Origin: JAMLHH01 sp035515235
GTDB lineage: Bacteria; Bacteroidota; Bacteroidia; Chitinophagales; JADIYW01
Direction: 5' to 3'
DNA: 64,000 bases
Assembly (NCBI GenBank): GCA_035515235.1
Contig: DATJBS010000011.1
Span: forward strand, 1 to 64,000
A program made the position numbers and the translations under genes. Shown here piece by piece: positions 1 to 8,634 of this stretch (position 1 is the stretch's first letter; each line of letters starts with the position of its first letter). The notes beneath the pieces are model-generated. The model made no database searches. It saw only the letters and a list, made by a program, of their open reading frames with translations, and was not told the origin of the DNA.

Positions 1-411
1 TTTTTTTTTTCTATCTTTATTGTATCTTAAAATAGCGTGAGAGATGACTGGTGTTGGAGTATATTCATCATCTTTTGCAATCATTGTTTCCACGTAATTG
101 GCTGCTAATACTTCCATCGTGGTAGCAAAAGCAGGAGCAGAAAGTGCATGAGTATCAAAGCCTAAGAATAATGGTCCAGTGATTTTCTGTTCTTTTCGGT
201 AAAAACAAATAGCCTGCGTTATTGCTAAAATATGGTTTTCATTAAAGGAAGTATGGAATGAGGAACCTCTATGTCCTGAAGTTCCAAATGAAACGCGCTG
301 ACTTGCTATAGCTACATCAGGTTGCTCCGTATAATAAGCTGTAATTAGTCTTGGAATATTGACTAACATTTCTTGCTCTGCGATTTTTCCTGCGTGTGAA
401 CTTATTTTCAT
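1..411 (-). CDS. pgm: Phosphoglucomutase, N-terminal part (cut by window edge)
   Basis: This frame is open from an ATG at 409-411 to the window edge, giving 137 N-terminal residues. It contains VSFGTSGHRGSS, the hallmark of alpha-D-glucose phosphate-specific phosphoglucomutases, followed by TPTPVISHAILRYN, which in the family comes just before the phosphoserine loop; that loop lies outside the window. The enzyme interconverts glucose 1-phosphate and glucose 6-phosphate in the cytoplasm. The start lies 11 bp after the stop of the glucoamylase-like gene, so it is probably the last gene seen here of the sugar-phosphate operon. The run of T at 1-9 is only lysine codons on the minus strand. Confidence 0.9.
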   Translation of the reverse strand, partial: MKISSHAGKIAEQEMLVNIPRLITAYYTEQPDVAIASQRVSFGTSGHRGSSFHTSFNENHILAITQAICFYRKEQKITGPLFLGFDTHALSAPAFATTMEVLAANYVETMIAKDDEYTPTPVISHAILRYNKDRKKK

Positions 412-422
412 TTTTAATTGCT

Positions 423-1772
423 TTATTTTTTTGAATCTAACCAGCCACCGGTGAAACCAGCTTTTTGTAAACCATCAATTATATGAGGACTGTTTTTTAT
501 AATATCCCATATCAAACCTGTTTTGTAATTTTCAATCATTAGAATAATCGGTCCTTGATTGAGCCCAAACTGCCATTCAGATATCCAAGATTTTGATTTA
601 TCTTTTTTATCACGAAAAGACAAGTTGAAACTCGCATCAAAGCCATATTCATGATGTTCATCATAATCTTCTAATTGTCCAATTGCATGGTTCATGGTAC
701 TGAGAATCTCTTTTGGTAGAAATGGGAGAGAAGTGACTACTGCCCAAGGAGATATGGTTCCATCATCTGGTCCGTATGGTGCTCCTCTAGCAATATAATC
801 ATAAAATTTTCTTTTCACTCCATCTACAACTCTAGTCGCTGGTCCAGGACCTTCGCTTGCAGTAAATCCCCATCCATTTTTACCATAATGAGGATAATTT
901 AGTGGATTATCTATGGCGTATAATTGTTGTATTTGTGTAGCACGACCACTATTCTCAAAATAATCAATTCCAATTTTTTGATTGAAACTGTCATGGATTC
1001 CTTTGAAATCTAACCAAATTTGTGACATCTGATGGATAAAAAGCGGTCCTGCATAAATGCATTCTATATCGTAAATTTTTACCCATTCAAAAGTGGAGGT
1101 CCATTTTTCATAAATAGAAGAACTGATAGGAAAAGTTGGTGAACCTATTGCCATGATATAAATCAAATGTGCTTCACTGTACTTCATATTCCACCGAGAT
1201 CTCAAAAAACCTGACTCTGGTTTCCAGCCATGAACAATGGAATCTTTACCGTTGAGTGCCCATTGCCAATCTACTCTTTCATAAAGCTCATCTGCATATT
1301 TTCTAATCTCAGTTTCGGACTTGTTATCGCCAGTATAATAATATCGCGCAGTCAATACTCCAGCTAAAAGTATAGCCGTATCGATAGTGGACAGCTCACT
1401 TTTTCTCGCACGTTTGCCGGTGTCCATGTCCAAAAAGTGATAATAGAATCCTTTGTATCCTGTAGCGTCAACTTCTGTACTTTGTTGGCTATTCAGTAAA
1501 AACTTTAAAACTTTATGAGTTCTTTTTACAGCTTCTGCTCTTTTTATGAATCCACGTTCAATGCCTACCACATAACAACTTATGCCAATGCCGGTCGCTG
1601 CTATACTTGAATGAGACCCCGGTTGAGTTTTATCTGCAATTAGACCAGTATGTTCATTGGCTTGCTCTAAGAAATAACTGAAAGTTCTCCGTTGAAGAAC
1701 TTCAAGCATTTTATCATTAGAATCATCTGGGTAAGTATCTTGTTTTTTCTTAGATTTCACAGCTTCTCTCAT
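423..1772 (-). CDS. Glucoamylase-family protein (PF10091/GH144-like)
   Basis: The 449-residue protein matches the bacterial 'putative glucoamylase' fold known from GH144 beta-1,2-glucanases, an (alpha/alpha)6 barrel. Recognisable stretches are LQRRTFSYFLEQANEHTGL near residue 26, SSIAATGIGISCYVVG near 55, ELSTIDTAILLAG, GWGFTASEGPG and APYGPDDGTISPWAV. GH144 members act on glucans and normally carry a signal peptide or lipobox; here the N-terminus is charged and has none, so a cytoplasmic location is inferred. It sits 11 bp upstream of pgm, which fits release of glucose units feeding glucose phosphate metabolism. The exact substrate cannot be read from sequence. Confidence 0.8.
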   Translation of the reverse strand: MREAVKSKKKQDTYPDDSNDKMLEVLQRRTFSYFLEQANEHTGLIADKTQPGSHSSIAATGIGISCYVVGIERGFIKRAEAVKRTHKVLKFLLNSQQSTEVDATGYKGFYYHFLDMDTGKRARKSELSTIDTAILLAGVLTARYYYTGDNKSETEIRKYADELYERVDWQWALNGKDSIVHGWKPESGFLRSRWNMKYSEAHLIYIMAIGSPTFPISSSIYEKWTSTFEWVKIYDIECIYAGPLFIHQMSQIWLDFKGIHDSFNQKIGIDYFENSGRATQIQQLYAIDNPLNYPHYGKNGWGFTASEGPGPATRVVDGVKRKFYDYIARGAPYGPDDGTISPWAVVTSLPFLPKEILSTMNHAIGQLEDYDEHHEYGFDASFNLSFRDKKDKSKSWISEWQFGLNQGPIILMIENYKTGLIWDIIKNSPHIIDGLQKAGFTGGWLDSKK

Positions 1773-1977
1773 TTGATTCTTATATAAATTGCTCGTTTTA
1801 GAGCTTGAATTATATCAAAATATCATCAAATTTTACTGCGAAATTTTTATTTCAAACTTGCCTAAAGGCTATATAATACTAGTCGGTTTTAAATATTCGT
1901 TTGTTTTTAATTTGATATTGATATTAATTATCTCGTTTTAATAAACTCAGATGATTCGCTCTATGTTTCAATTTAGT

Positions 1978-2739
1978 TCAATTTTCTCTATCTGTGTTGG
2001 CAGGCAATAAAGCCGCCGCACTTTTATCTAAATACCAGTATAGATTGCCATCTTTTGGATGAATAATTTGCGCAGGAAATTGTAATGGTTGAATGAATTC
2101 GCTTAAAACTCTCTTTAAAATTTTAGCTTTGTTTTCTCCTTCAATTAAAAATGCGATATGATGTGCTTGATTGATTAAAGCCGGTGTCATTGAAATACGA
2201 TTCATCGATTGCTCTTCAACATATACTTCTTTGACTAATTGTGTTTTTTCAAATACTAAATCACTTTCGGGAAATATAGAAGCTGTATGTCCATCTTCTC
2301 CAAGACCTAAAAAGATCAAATCAAAACGTGGAGGTTCGCTGCCAAATAAATCCTTTATCGTTTGAGCGTATTTTTCTGCAGAAGTTTTAGGGTTGCTATC
2401 TACAGGAATTGCAAAAATATTTTCTGATGGAATAGGTATATGATTCAATAATAATGTTTTTGCTTTGTTTGAATTATTTCTCTCATCATCTGCTGGTACA
2501 AATCTTTCATCGCCCCAAAAAACAAAAGTTTTTTCCCACTGGATTTGATATTTGTAAGGGATTATTGTTAAAAGTTTAAATAAAGATTCTGGTGTAGAAC
2601 CACCTGAAAGAGCTATCACAAATCTTCCGCTTTTTTGAATAGCTTGTTTAGAAACCTCCATCATTAAAGAAGCGGCCGCTTTAGCTAAGTCTACTTGCGT
2701 CTCAAAAATATAGATATTTTTATGTGAGTTGATGTTCAT
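1978..2739 (-). CDS. pgl: 6-phosphogluconolactonase
   Basis: Hydrolyses 6-phosphogluconolactone, the second step of the oxidative pentose phosphate pathway. Family motifs are clear: VIALSGGSTPESLFKLL for phosphate binding, FWGDERFVPADDERNN, and LGLGEDGHTASIFP. The start is taken at the ATG at 2737-2739, which overlaps the zwf stop as ATGA and gives 253 residues; an in-frame ATG at 2763 would add eight residues inside zwf and is less likely. The overlap suggests translational coupling with zwf. The following gene in the operon direction is about 200 bp away, so this may end a transcriptional subunit. Confidence 0.93.
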   Translation of the reverse strand: MNINSHKNIYIFETQVDLAKAAASLMMEVSKQAIQKSGRFVIALSGGSTPESLFKLLTIIPYKYQIQWEKTFVFWGDERFVPADDERNNSNKAKTLLLNHIPIPSENIFAIPVDSNPKTSAEKYAQTIKDLFGSEPPRFDLIFLGLGEDGHTASIFPESDLVFEKTQLVKEVYVEEQSMNRISMTPALINQAHHIAFLIEGENKAKILKRVLSEFIQPLQFPAQIIHPKDGNLYWYLDKSAAALLPANTDREN

Positions 2740-4244
2740 TTTTTTGGAGGTAAGGTTATCCAATTGTGTCCATCTGCAGCTATTAATGCATCTGCGTCAT
2801 CAGGCCCTTGCGAACCAGAATCGTATGAAGGGAAGCTAGGAGAAGTATTGGCTTTCCAAGTATCTATGACCGGCATCAAAATGGACCAAGCTGCTTCCAC
2901 TTGATCAGCACGCATAAATAGTGTAGCGTCTCCTTGAAATATATCCAATAACAAGGTCTCATACGCTTCAGGTATTCCACCTGAGTAAGTGCCTTCATAA
3001 TTAAAAGTCATATGAACAGGATTCAACAACATTTTAAGGCCCGGTTGTTTTGCTTGAAAACTTAAACACATTCCCATGTGTGGTTGTATGTTTAAAATCA
3101 ACTTATTAGATTGCCAATTTTCTATGGCTTCTACTGGGAATGCATGATGTGGAACAGGTTTGAATTGTATAGCAATCATGGAAATCGTTTCGTCCATTCT
3201 TTTTCCTGAACGTACATAAAACGGTACTCCTTGCCATCGCCAATTATCAATATTGAGTTTTACTGCAGCGAAAGTTTCTACATTAGATGAAGGATTGACG
3301 TCGGGCTCGTCTCGATAAGCTTTTACTTTTTTTCCTTTAATCCATCCTTCTCCATATTGACCTCTTGTTGCAATTTTGTGTACATCTTCAGATTTTATTT
3401 TTCTAATTGCATTCAATACGTCTACCTTTTTATTTCTTACTTCTGCAGCTTCAAAAGAAATCGGAGGCTCCATCGCAATTAGACACAATAACTGTAACAA
3501 ATGGTTTTGAATCATATCTTTCAACGCACCGGCTGTTTCGTAATAATTTCCTCTTAGTTCTACACCTAATTCTTCTGCGACAGTGATTTGAATATTATCT
3601 ATAAAATTACGATTCCAGATAGGTTCAAATAATGCATTGGCAAATCGGAATGCCATAATATTTTGTACGGTTTCTTTGCCGAGATAATGGTCTATTCTAT
3701 AAATCTGACATTCATCAAATTTAGTATGCAAAAAATTGTTGAGTTGAATAGCACTTTCTAAATCATGACCAAATGGCTTTTCAATAACGATACGACTTTT
3801 GACTTTATCTTCTGCAAGTCCAGAGGAACCTACTTTTTTAGAAATCTCTTCAAAAGCAAAAGGAGGAACGGCCAAATAGAAAATTCGATTAGCAGTAGTA
3901 TTCCATTTTTTTTCAAGAGTATCTATTTGTTTACCAATATTAGAATAGGTGCTTGCAGTGCTAAAATCACCTTGTTGATAAATCAAGTATTCAGAAAATA
4001 CTTCCCATTCTTTCTTTTTAGCTTTTCCTCTACGAGAGAAATTATTGACTCCTTTTAGCAAATGTGCAGCAAATTCAGTATTTGTATTTTTACTTCTACT
4101 CACGCCTAAAACAGCAAATTCTTCAGGAAGCCAACCGTCCAACCAAAGATTGTAAATAGCAGGAATTAATTTTCGCCAAGTCAAATCTCCTGTAGCACCC
4201 AATATAATAATGATGGTAGGATCTATTTTTGTTTCAGTTTCCAT
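2736..4244 (-). CDS. zwf: Glucose-6-phosphate 1-dehydrogenase
   Basis: Oxidises glucose 6-phosphate to 6-phosphogluconolactone with NAD(P)+. The N-terminal dinucleotide motif is ILGATGDLTWRKL, and the active-site motif is RIDHYLGKE. The chosen ATG at 4244 lies one base after the gnd stop and gives 502 residues, the usual family length; an upstream in-frame ATG at 4316 would run into gnd and add 24 residues of poor family fit. Flanked by gnd upstream and pgl downstream, with ATGA overlap to pgl. Confidence 0.95.
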   Translation of the reverse strand: METETKIDPTIIIILGATGDLTWRKLIPAIYNLWLDGWLPEEFAVLGVSRSKNTNTEFAAHLLKGVNNFSRRGKAKKKEWEVFSEYLIYQQGDFSTASTYSNIGKQIDTLEKKWNTTANRIFYLAVPPFAFEEISKKVGSSGLAEDKVKSRIVIEKPFGHDLESAIQLNNFLHTKFDECQIYRIDHYLGKETVQNIMAFRFANALFEPIWNRNFIDNIQITVAEELGVELRGNYYETAGALKDMIQNHLLQLLCLIAMEPPISFEAAEVRNKKVDVLNAIRKIKSEDVHKIATRGQYGEGWIKGKKVKAYRDEPDVNPSSNVETFAAVKLNIDNWRWQGVPFYVRSGKRMDETISMIAIQFKPVPHHAFPVEAIENWQSNKLILNIQPHMGMCLSFQAKQPGLKMLLNPVHMTFNYEGTYSGGIPEAYETLLLDIFQGDATLFMRADQVEAAWSILMPVIDTWKANTSPSFPSYDSGSQGPDDADALIAADGHNWITLPPKK

Positions 4245-4245
4245 G

Positions 4246-5664
4246 TTATTCTTTTTGGTTCCAAATAGTGTGAAAAATACCTTCTCTATCATTGCGCTCA
4301 TAAGTATGAGCACCAAAATTATCTCGTTGTGCTTGAATTAAATTCGCTGGAAGCCAGCCACTTCTGTAACTATCAAAATATGCTAAAGCTCCCATTAATG
4401 CAGGAATTGGAATGCCACAAGTGACGCCCGATTGAATAATCTTACGAATAGCAATTTGAGAATCTACTAGTTCTTTTGAGAAAAAATCGCTTAAAATAAG
4501 ATTGGAGAGATTGGATTTTTTAGAAAAAGTAGAACGGATTTCTTCTAATAATTCAGCACGAATTATACAGCCTCCTCGCCAAATGGTGGCAATATCTTCT
4601 AATTTTAAATCGTAATTATATTGTTTAGAAGCTACATGCAATAATGATAAACCTTGAGAATAAACTGATATCATGGAGAAGTAAAGAGCATTTTTCATAT
4701 AATTTATAAGGTCCTTTTTGTCTCCGTTAAACTCTGTTTTTGGACTTTTTAATACTAATGCGCCAGATTTTCTATCGTCTCTAAAAGCTGATAAATCCCT
4801 CATTGAAACAGCTATATCTATAATAGGAATAGGAACTTGTAAACTCATGGCATCTTCAGAAGTCCATGCTCCCGTACCTTTTTGTTTGGCACTATCCATG
4901 ATAATGTCAATGATCATACTTTTAGAAAGTTCATCTTTTTGTGTGAAAATTTCTGCTGTAATTTCTATGAGGTAAGATTTTAATTTCCCTTCATTCCATT
5001 TTGAAAAGGTGTCGTGCAGTTCATCATTGCTCATTCCTGCACAAACTTTTAGAATATGATAAGCTTCGGCTATAAGCTGCATTAATCCATATTCGATTCC
5101 GTTGTGAACCATTTTTACATAGTGTCCAGCAGAGCCATTTCCTAACCAAGTCACACAAGGTTCATTATTCACTTTCGCAGAGATGTCAGCTAGCATATTA
5201 TCTACTCTCTCATAGACTTCTTTGGGTCCGCCAGGCATAATACTTGGACCGAATCTCGCACCTAATTCTCCACCAGAAATACCTACTCCCATAAAATGTA
5301 TGGAGGATTCTTTTAAATCTGCTATTCTTCTATTTGTATCTGTAAAATGGGAATTTCCACAATCTATAAGCAAATCATCTTCTGACAAAAAAGGTTTTAG
5401 TTCATTAATGACAGCATCTACAATTTTTCCAGCAGGCACCAACATTAAAATGACTTTTGGGGATTTTAGATGATTTAAAAACTCTTCTAAATTGGTCGTG
5501 CCATGGGACAAATCATTTTTAGCTTCTTTATTAAAGTCTTCTACTTGTGAATTATTCTTATCATAACCCATTACAGTATATCCGTGATCAGTCATATTAT
5601 ACACTAGATTTTGTCCCATTGTGCCGAGACCAATCATTCCATATTCGTATTTTTGATTTTCCAT
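4246..5664 (-). CDS. gnd: 6-phosphogluconate dehydrogenase (decarboxylating)
   Basis: Converts 6-phosphogluconate to ribulose 5-phosphate and CO2. It shows the Rossmann motif GLGTMGQN at the N-terminus, the GPSIMPGG substrate loop, VKMVHNGIEYG with the catalytic lysine and histidine-asparagine pair, and a C-terminal DNFGAHTYER tail. Length (472) is standard for the long dimeric form. The gene follows the Tal-Pgi fusion by 17 bp and is followed by zwf after one base. Confidence 0.95.
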   Translation of the reverse strand: MENQKYEYGMIGLGTMGQNLVYNMTDHGYTVMGYDKNNSQVEDFNKEAKNDLSHGTTNLEEFLNHLKSPKVILMLVPAGKIVDAVINELKPFLSEDDLLIDCGNSHFTDTNRRIADLKESSIHFMGVGISGGELGARFGPSIMPGGPKEVYERVDNMLADISAKVNNEPCVTWLGNGSAGHYVKMVHNGIEYGLMQLIAEAYHILKVCAGMSNDELHDTFSKWNEGKLKSYLIEITAEIFTQKDELSKSMIIDIIMDSAKQKGTGAWTSEDAMSLQVPIPIIDIAVSMRDLSAFRDDRKSGALVLKSPKTEFNGDKKDLINYMKNALYFSMISVYSQGLSLLHVASKQYNYDLKLEDIATIWRGGCIIRAELLEEIRSTFSKKSNLSNLILSDFFSKELVDSQIAIRKIIQSGVTCGIPIPALMGALAYFDSYRSGWLPANLIQAQRDNFGAHTYERNDREGIFHTIWNQKE

Positions 5665-5681
5665 TTTTGTCTTTTTATCGA

Positions 5682-8531
5682 TTATTTAGGATGTTTTATT
5701 GACTCCAATAATTGCTTTAAACTTTGATCAATATTCTCTCCCAAATTAATACGGATCACTCTTCGACCTTTATCATCTAACGAACGGAAATCTCCTAAAG
5801 CTTGGGCTTCGTGTAAAGTTGAAAATCCAAATTCTTCACTCGGAATAGCTAATTTATTTTTGTCTTCTCCAATCAATATGATATACAAACCTGAATCGGG
5901 TCCACCTTTATGCAACTGACCTGTAGAATGTAGATATCTTGGACCGCCCAATAATGTAGTCGCCACTTTTAAATTATCTCTCATTAATAATCTCCATTCC
6001 TGTAAAATCTTTGTGCGCTCGTCCGTCATCATGAAATAGGGTAAAAAAGCGATATAGTCATTTGGTTTTGACAAGTCAGTAAATGCATTAATGATTGCAC
6101 CTAAAGAAGTATAAGAATGGGAGAGTTCTTGTTTGGCGATGTTTCCACCATTGATATAAATGGTATCTTTTTTCAAAAGAGGAGCAGAGATATTAAAATC
6201 ACCAGATTTCATCCAAGCTTCTAATAATTGATGTGTATTCTTTTTGCTTTCTTCGACATTAGGTTGGTCAAACGGATTGATATTCATTACTATACCTGAA
6301 ATAGCTGCTGCAACTTCCCAACGATAATATTCTCCGCCTAAAGCAATTTTATCAGTTACTTTTATTCTTACAATAGGATGTCCAGCTTCTTCTAAAGCCA
6401 TGATTTTCGTTTCATCTGCGCCATTATCATCTTCAGGTAAATACATGTGAATGAAGATTCTGTCATTGCTGTAATTTTCAGGTTGACCAATCTTTTCTCC
6501 ATGTATAGGAATTAAACCTTTGCCTTCTTTTCCAGTGCTTTCTGCTAATAATTGTTCTACCCAATAGCCGAAAGATTGAATAGAAGAAGATAAAATAAAA
6601 GTGACTTTATCACGTCCATATTTTTGACAAATTCCAAGTGCAACTCCAAGACTCACTCCGGGATTACTGCTTGTAGGAACAGCATCACAACTATTTTGCA
6701 TCTGTTTAGCACTTGATAAAACAGTACTTATATCTATTCCCATCAATGCCATCGGGACTAAACCAAAATCAGATAATACAGAATATCGTCCTCCAAGATT
6801 GGGTGGGTTGATGAACACTTCTCTAAACTTAAATTTTTCGGCTAATTTCACCAAAGGAGTATCATGGTCTGTAATAGCTATGAAATGCTTGCCCGGATGA
6901 GTGTTGTTTTTACTGACTAATTGTTCGTAGAAATAATGAAAGAAGCAAATGGTTTCTTCTGTATTTCCAGATTTGCTAGCCACTATAAAAAGTGTTTTTT
7001 CTAAGTCAATTTTACTTTCAAGGTCTAAGATTGCAGCAGGTTCTGTATTATCTAAAACTAATAATTGCAGATAATCTTCCGCTGTTTTATAAGTTTGACG
7101 TGTGACTTCTGAGCATAAACTACTTCCACCCATACCTAATACCACAGCATGAGTATATTTTTCGGCTATAACAGATTTTGTAAAATCATTGATCAATTTT
7201 ACATTTTTAGTGTAATGATCTGGTAAAGTCAGCCATCCCATTCTTTTACTAATACTTTGAATTTCTTTAGGATCTGTTTTCCATAAGTGAGGATCCATAT
7301 CGAAAAAGAGTCTTGGAACTTGTTTTTCGTCCATGGAGGCATAAGCGGCTTTCACTTTATCCTCTAGTTTGCCACAACTGATTTGCTGGGTTGAAATATC
7401 TTTTCCGAGAATTTTAAGTCTTTTATCTGCAAGATTGATAATCAACTTATTATAGTCTTTCATAAAACTCTGAATGCCATCATTTTCTAATTGTTGTGTA
7501 ATCAATGAGATATCAATGTTCATTTTTTTCAAATCACCAAATAGCGTAAATGTCTGTTCAGTCACTTCTTCAATAATGTCTTTTTGTATTTTCCCATGAT
7601 CTGCAAAAGCAGTAATTGTTTTATCGGGTAAGGTATTGATGGTATCTTTTCCAATGAGAGATTCTACATATCTGAGATCGTCATATAATGGATCTTTATT
7701 GCTCGTGCTTGCCCATAAAAGTTTTTGAACATGAGCACCTTTTTCTTCAAGTTTTGACCATTTTTCTCCACTAAAAATTTCTTTGAATTGTTGATAGCAG
7801 ATTTGTGCAGTTGCAATTCCTGCTTTGCCAGTTAATAAATGAGGAGAATTACTTTTTTTATTTTCGGAGTCTGGAATCAAATATTGATTGATGATCTCAT
7901 CAGTGAGCACATCGATTCTACTGATAAAAACACTTGCTACAGATATAATATGATCGATAGATTTACCTTCCTCCACTCTTCTGGAAATTGCATTGATATA
8001 AGCTTGAGCTACTTGATCATAACTTTCTACTGAGAATAGAAGCGTGATGTTGATATTGATTCCTTCATAAAGCATCTCTTCGATTGCTGGAACACCTTCT
8101 TTCGTCCCTGGAATTTTAATCAAACAATTTTTCTTATTGACAGCACTATATAATCTTCTGACTTCTTTAATCGTGCCTTCGGTATCACGTGCTAAATATG
8201 GTGGAACTTCTAGACTAACAAAGCCATCTGTACCATTAGAACTTTCAAAAACTGGATACAAAATATCACATGCATCTTGCACATCTTTAATCGTCAGCGC
8301 ATCATAAATTTGCGACGGACTCTTCCCTTCTTTCACCAATTGGGTAATTTGATCATCATAATCAGACCCACTTGTGATGGCTTTATTAAAAATACTAGGG
8401 TTAGAAGTGATTCCTCTAAGACCTTGTTTTTCTACTCTTTTTTTTAATTCACCAGAAGTAATTTTTCCTCTAGTTAAATTATCTAACCAATAACTTTGGC
8501 CATTTTCTAATAACTCGATTAATGTATTCAT
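5682..8531 (-). CDS. Bifunctional transaldolase / glucose-6-phosphate isomerase
   Basis: A 949-residue fusion. Residues 1 to about 370 are transaldolase (TSNPSIFNKAI, and IKIPGT with the Schiff-base lysine); residues from about 400 to the end are phosphoglucose isomerase (LGMGGSSLCSEV, VASKSGNTEET, GGRYSVLSDFGLVPMAL). Such Tal-Pgi fusions are known in several phyla. The fusion couples erythrose 4-phosphate/sedoheptulose 7-phosphate exchange with fructose 6-phosphate/glucose 6-phosphate interconversion, recycling carbon to Zwf, which is encoded two genes downstream. No internal stop or frameshift is seen. Confidence 0.94.
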   Translation of the reverse strand: MNTLIELLENGQSYWLDNLTRGKITSGELKKRVEKQGLRGITSNPSIFNKAITSGSDYDDQITQLVKEGKSPSQIYDALTIKDVQDACDILYPVFESSNGTDGFVSLEVPPYLARDTEGTIKEVRRLYSAVNKKNCLIKIPGTKEGVPAIEEMLYEGININITLLFSVESYDQVAQAYINAISRRVEEGKSIDHIISVASVFISRIDVLTDEIINQYLIPDSENKKSNSPHLLTGKAGIATAQICYQQFKEIFSGEKWSKLEEKGAHVQKLLWASTSNKDPLYDDLRYVESLIGKDTINTLPDKTITAFADHGKIQKDIIEEVTEQTFTLFGDLKKMNIDISLITQQLENDGIQSFMKDYNKLIINLADKRLKILGKDISTQQISCGKLEDKVKAAYASMDEKQVPRLFFDMDPHLWKTDPKEIQSISKRMGWLTLPDHYTKNVKLINDFTKSVIAEKYTHAVVLGMGGSSLCSEVTRQTYKTAEDYLQLLVLDNTEPAAILDLESKIDLEKTLFIVASKSGNTEETICFFHYFYEQLVSKNNTHPGKHFIAITDHDTPLVKLAEKFKFREVFINPPNLGGRYSVLSDFGLVPMALMGIDISTVLSSAKQMQNSCDAVPTSSNPGVSLGVALGICQKYGRDKVTFILSSSIQSFGYWVEQLLAESTGKEGKGLIPIHGEKIGQPENYSNDRIFIHMYLPEDDNGADETKIMALEEAGHPIVRIKVTDKIALGGEYYRWEVAAAISGIVMNINPFDQPNVEESKKNTHQLLEAWMKSGDFNISAPLLKKDTIYINGGNIAKQELSHSYTSLGAIINAFTDLSKPNDYIAFLPYFMMTDERTKILQEWRLLMRDNLKVATTLLGGPRYLHSTGQLHKGGPDSGLYIILIGEDKNKLAIPSEEFGFSTLHEAQALGDFRSLDDKGRRVIRINLGENIDQSLKQLLESIKHPK

Positions 8532-8634
8532 TTTGCATATTCTGTTAAATGTTCGTTCTCTTATTTATCAACGTGATGAAATTTTATTTTGTTTGTTAAT
8601 AAAGTATATCTGTTGACTTTCTATTCTTCCATTT

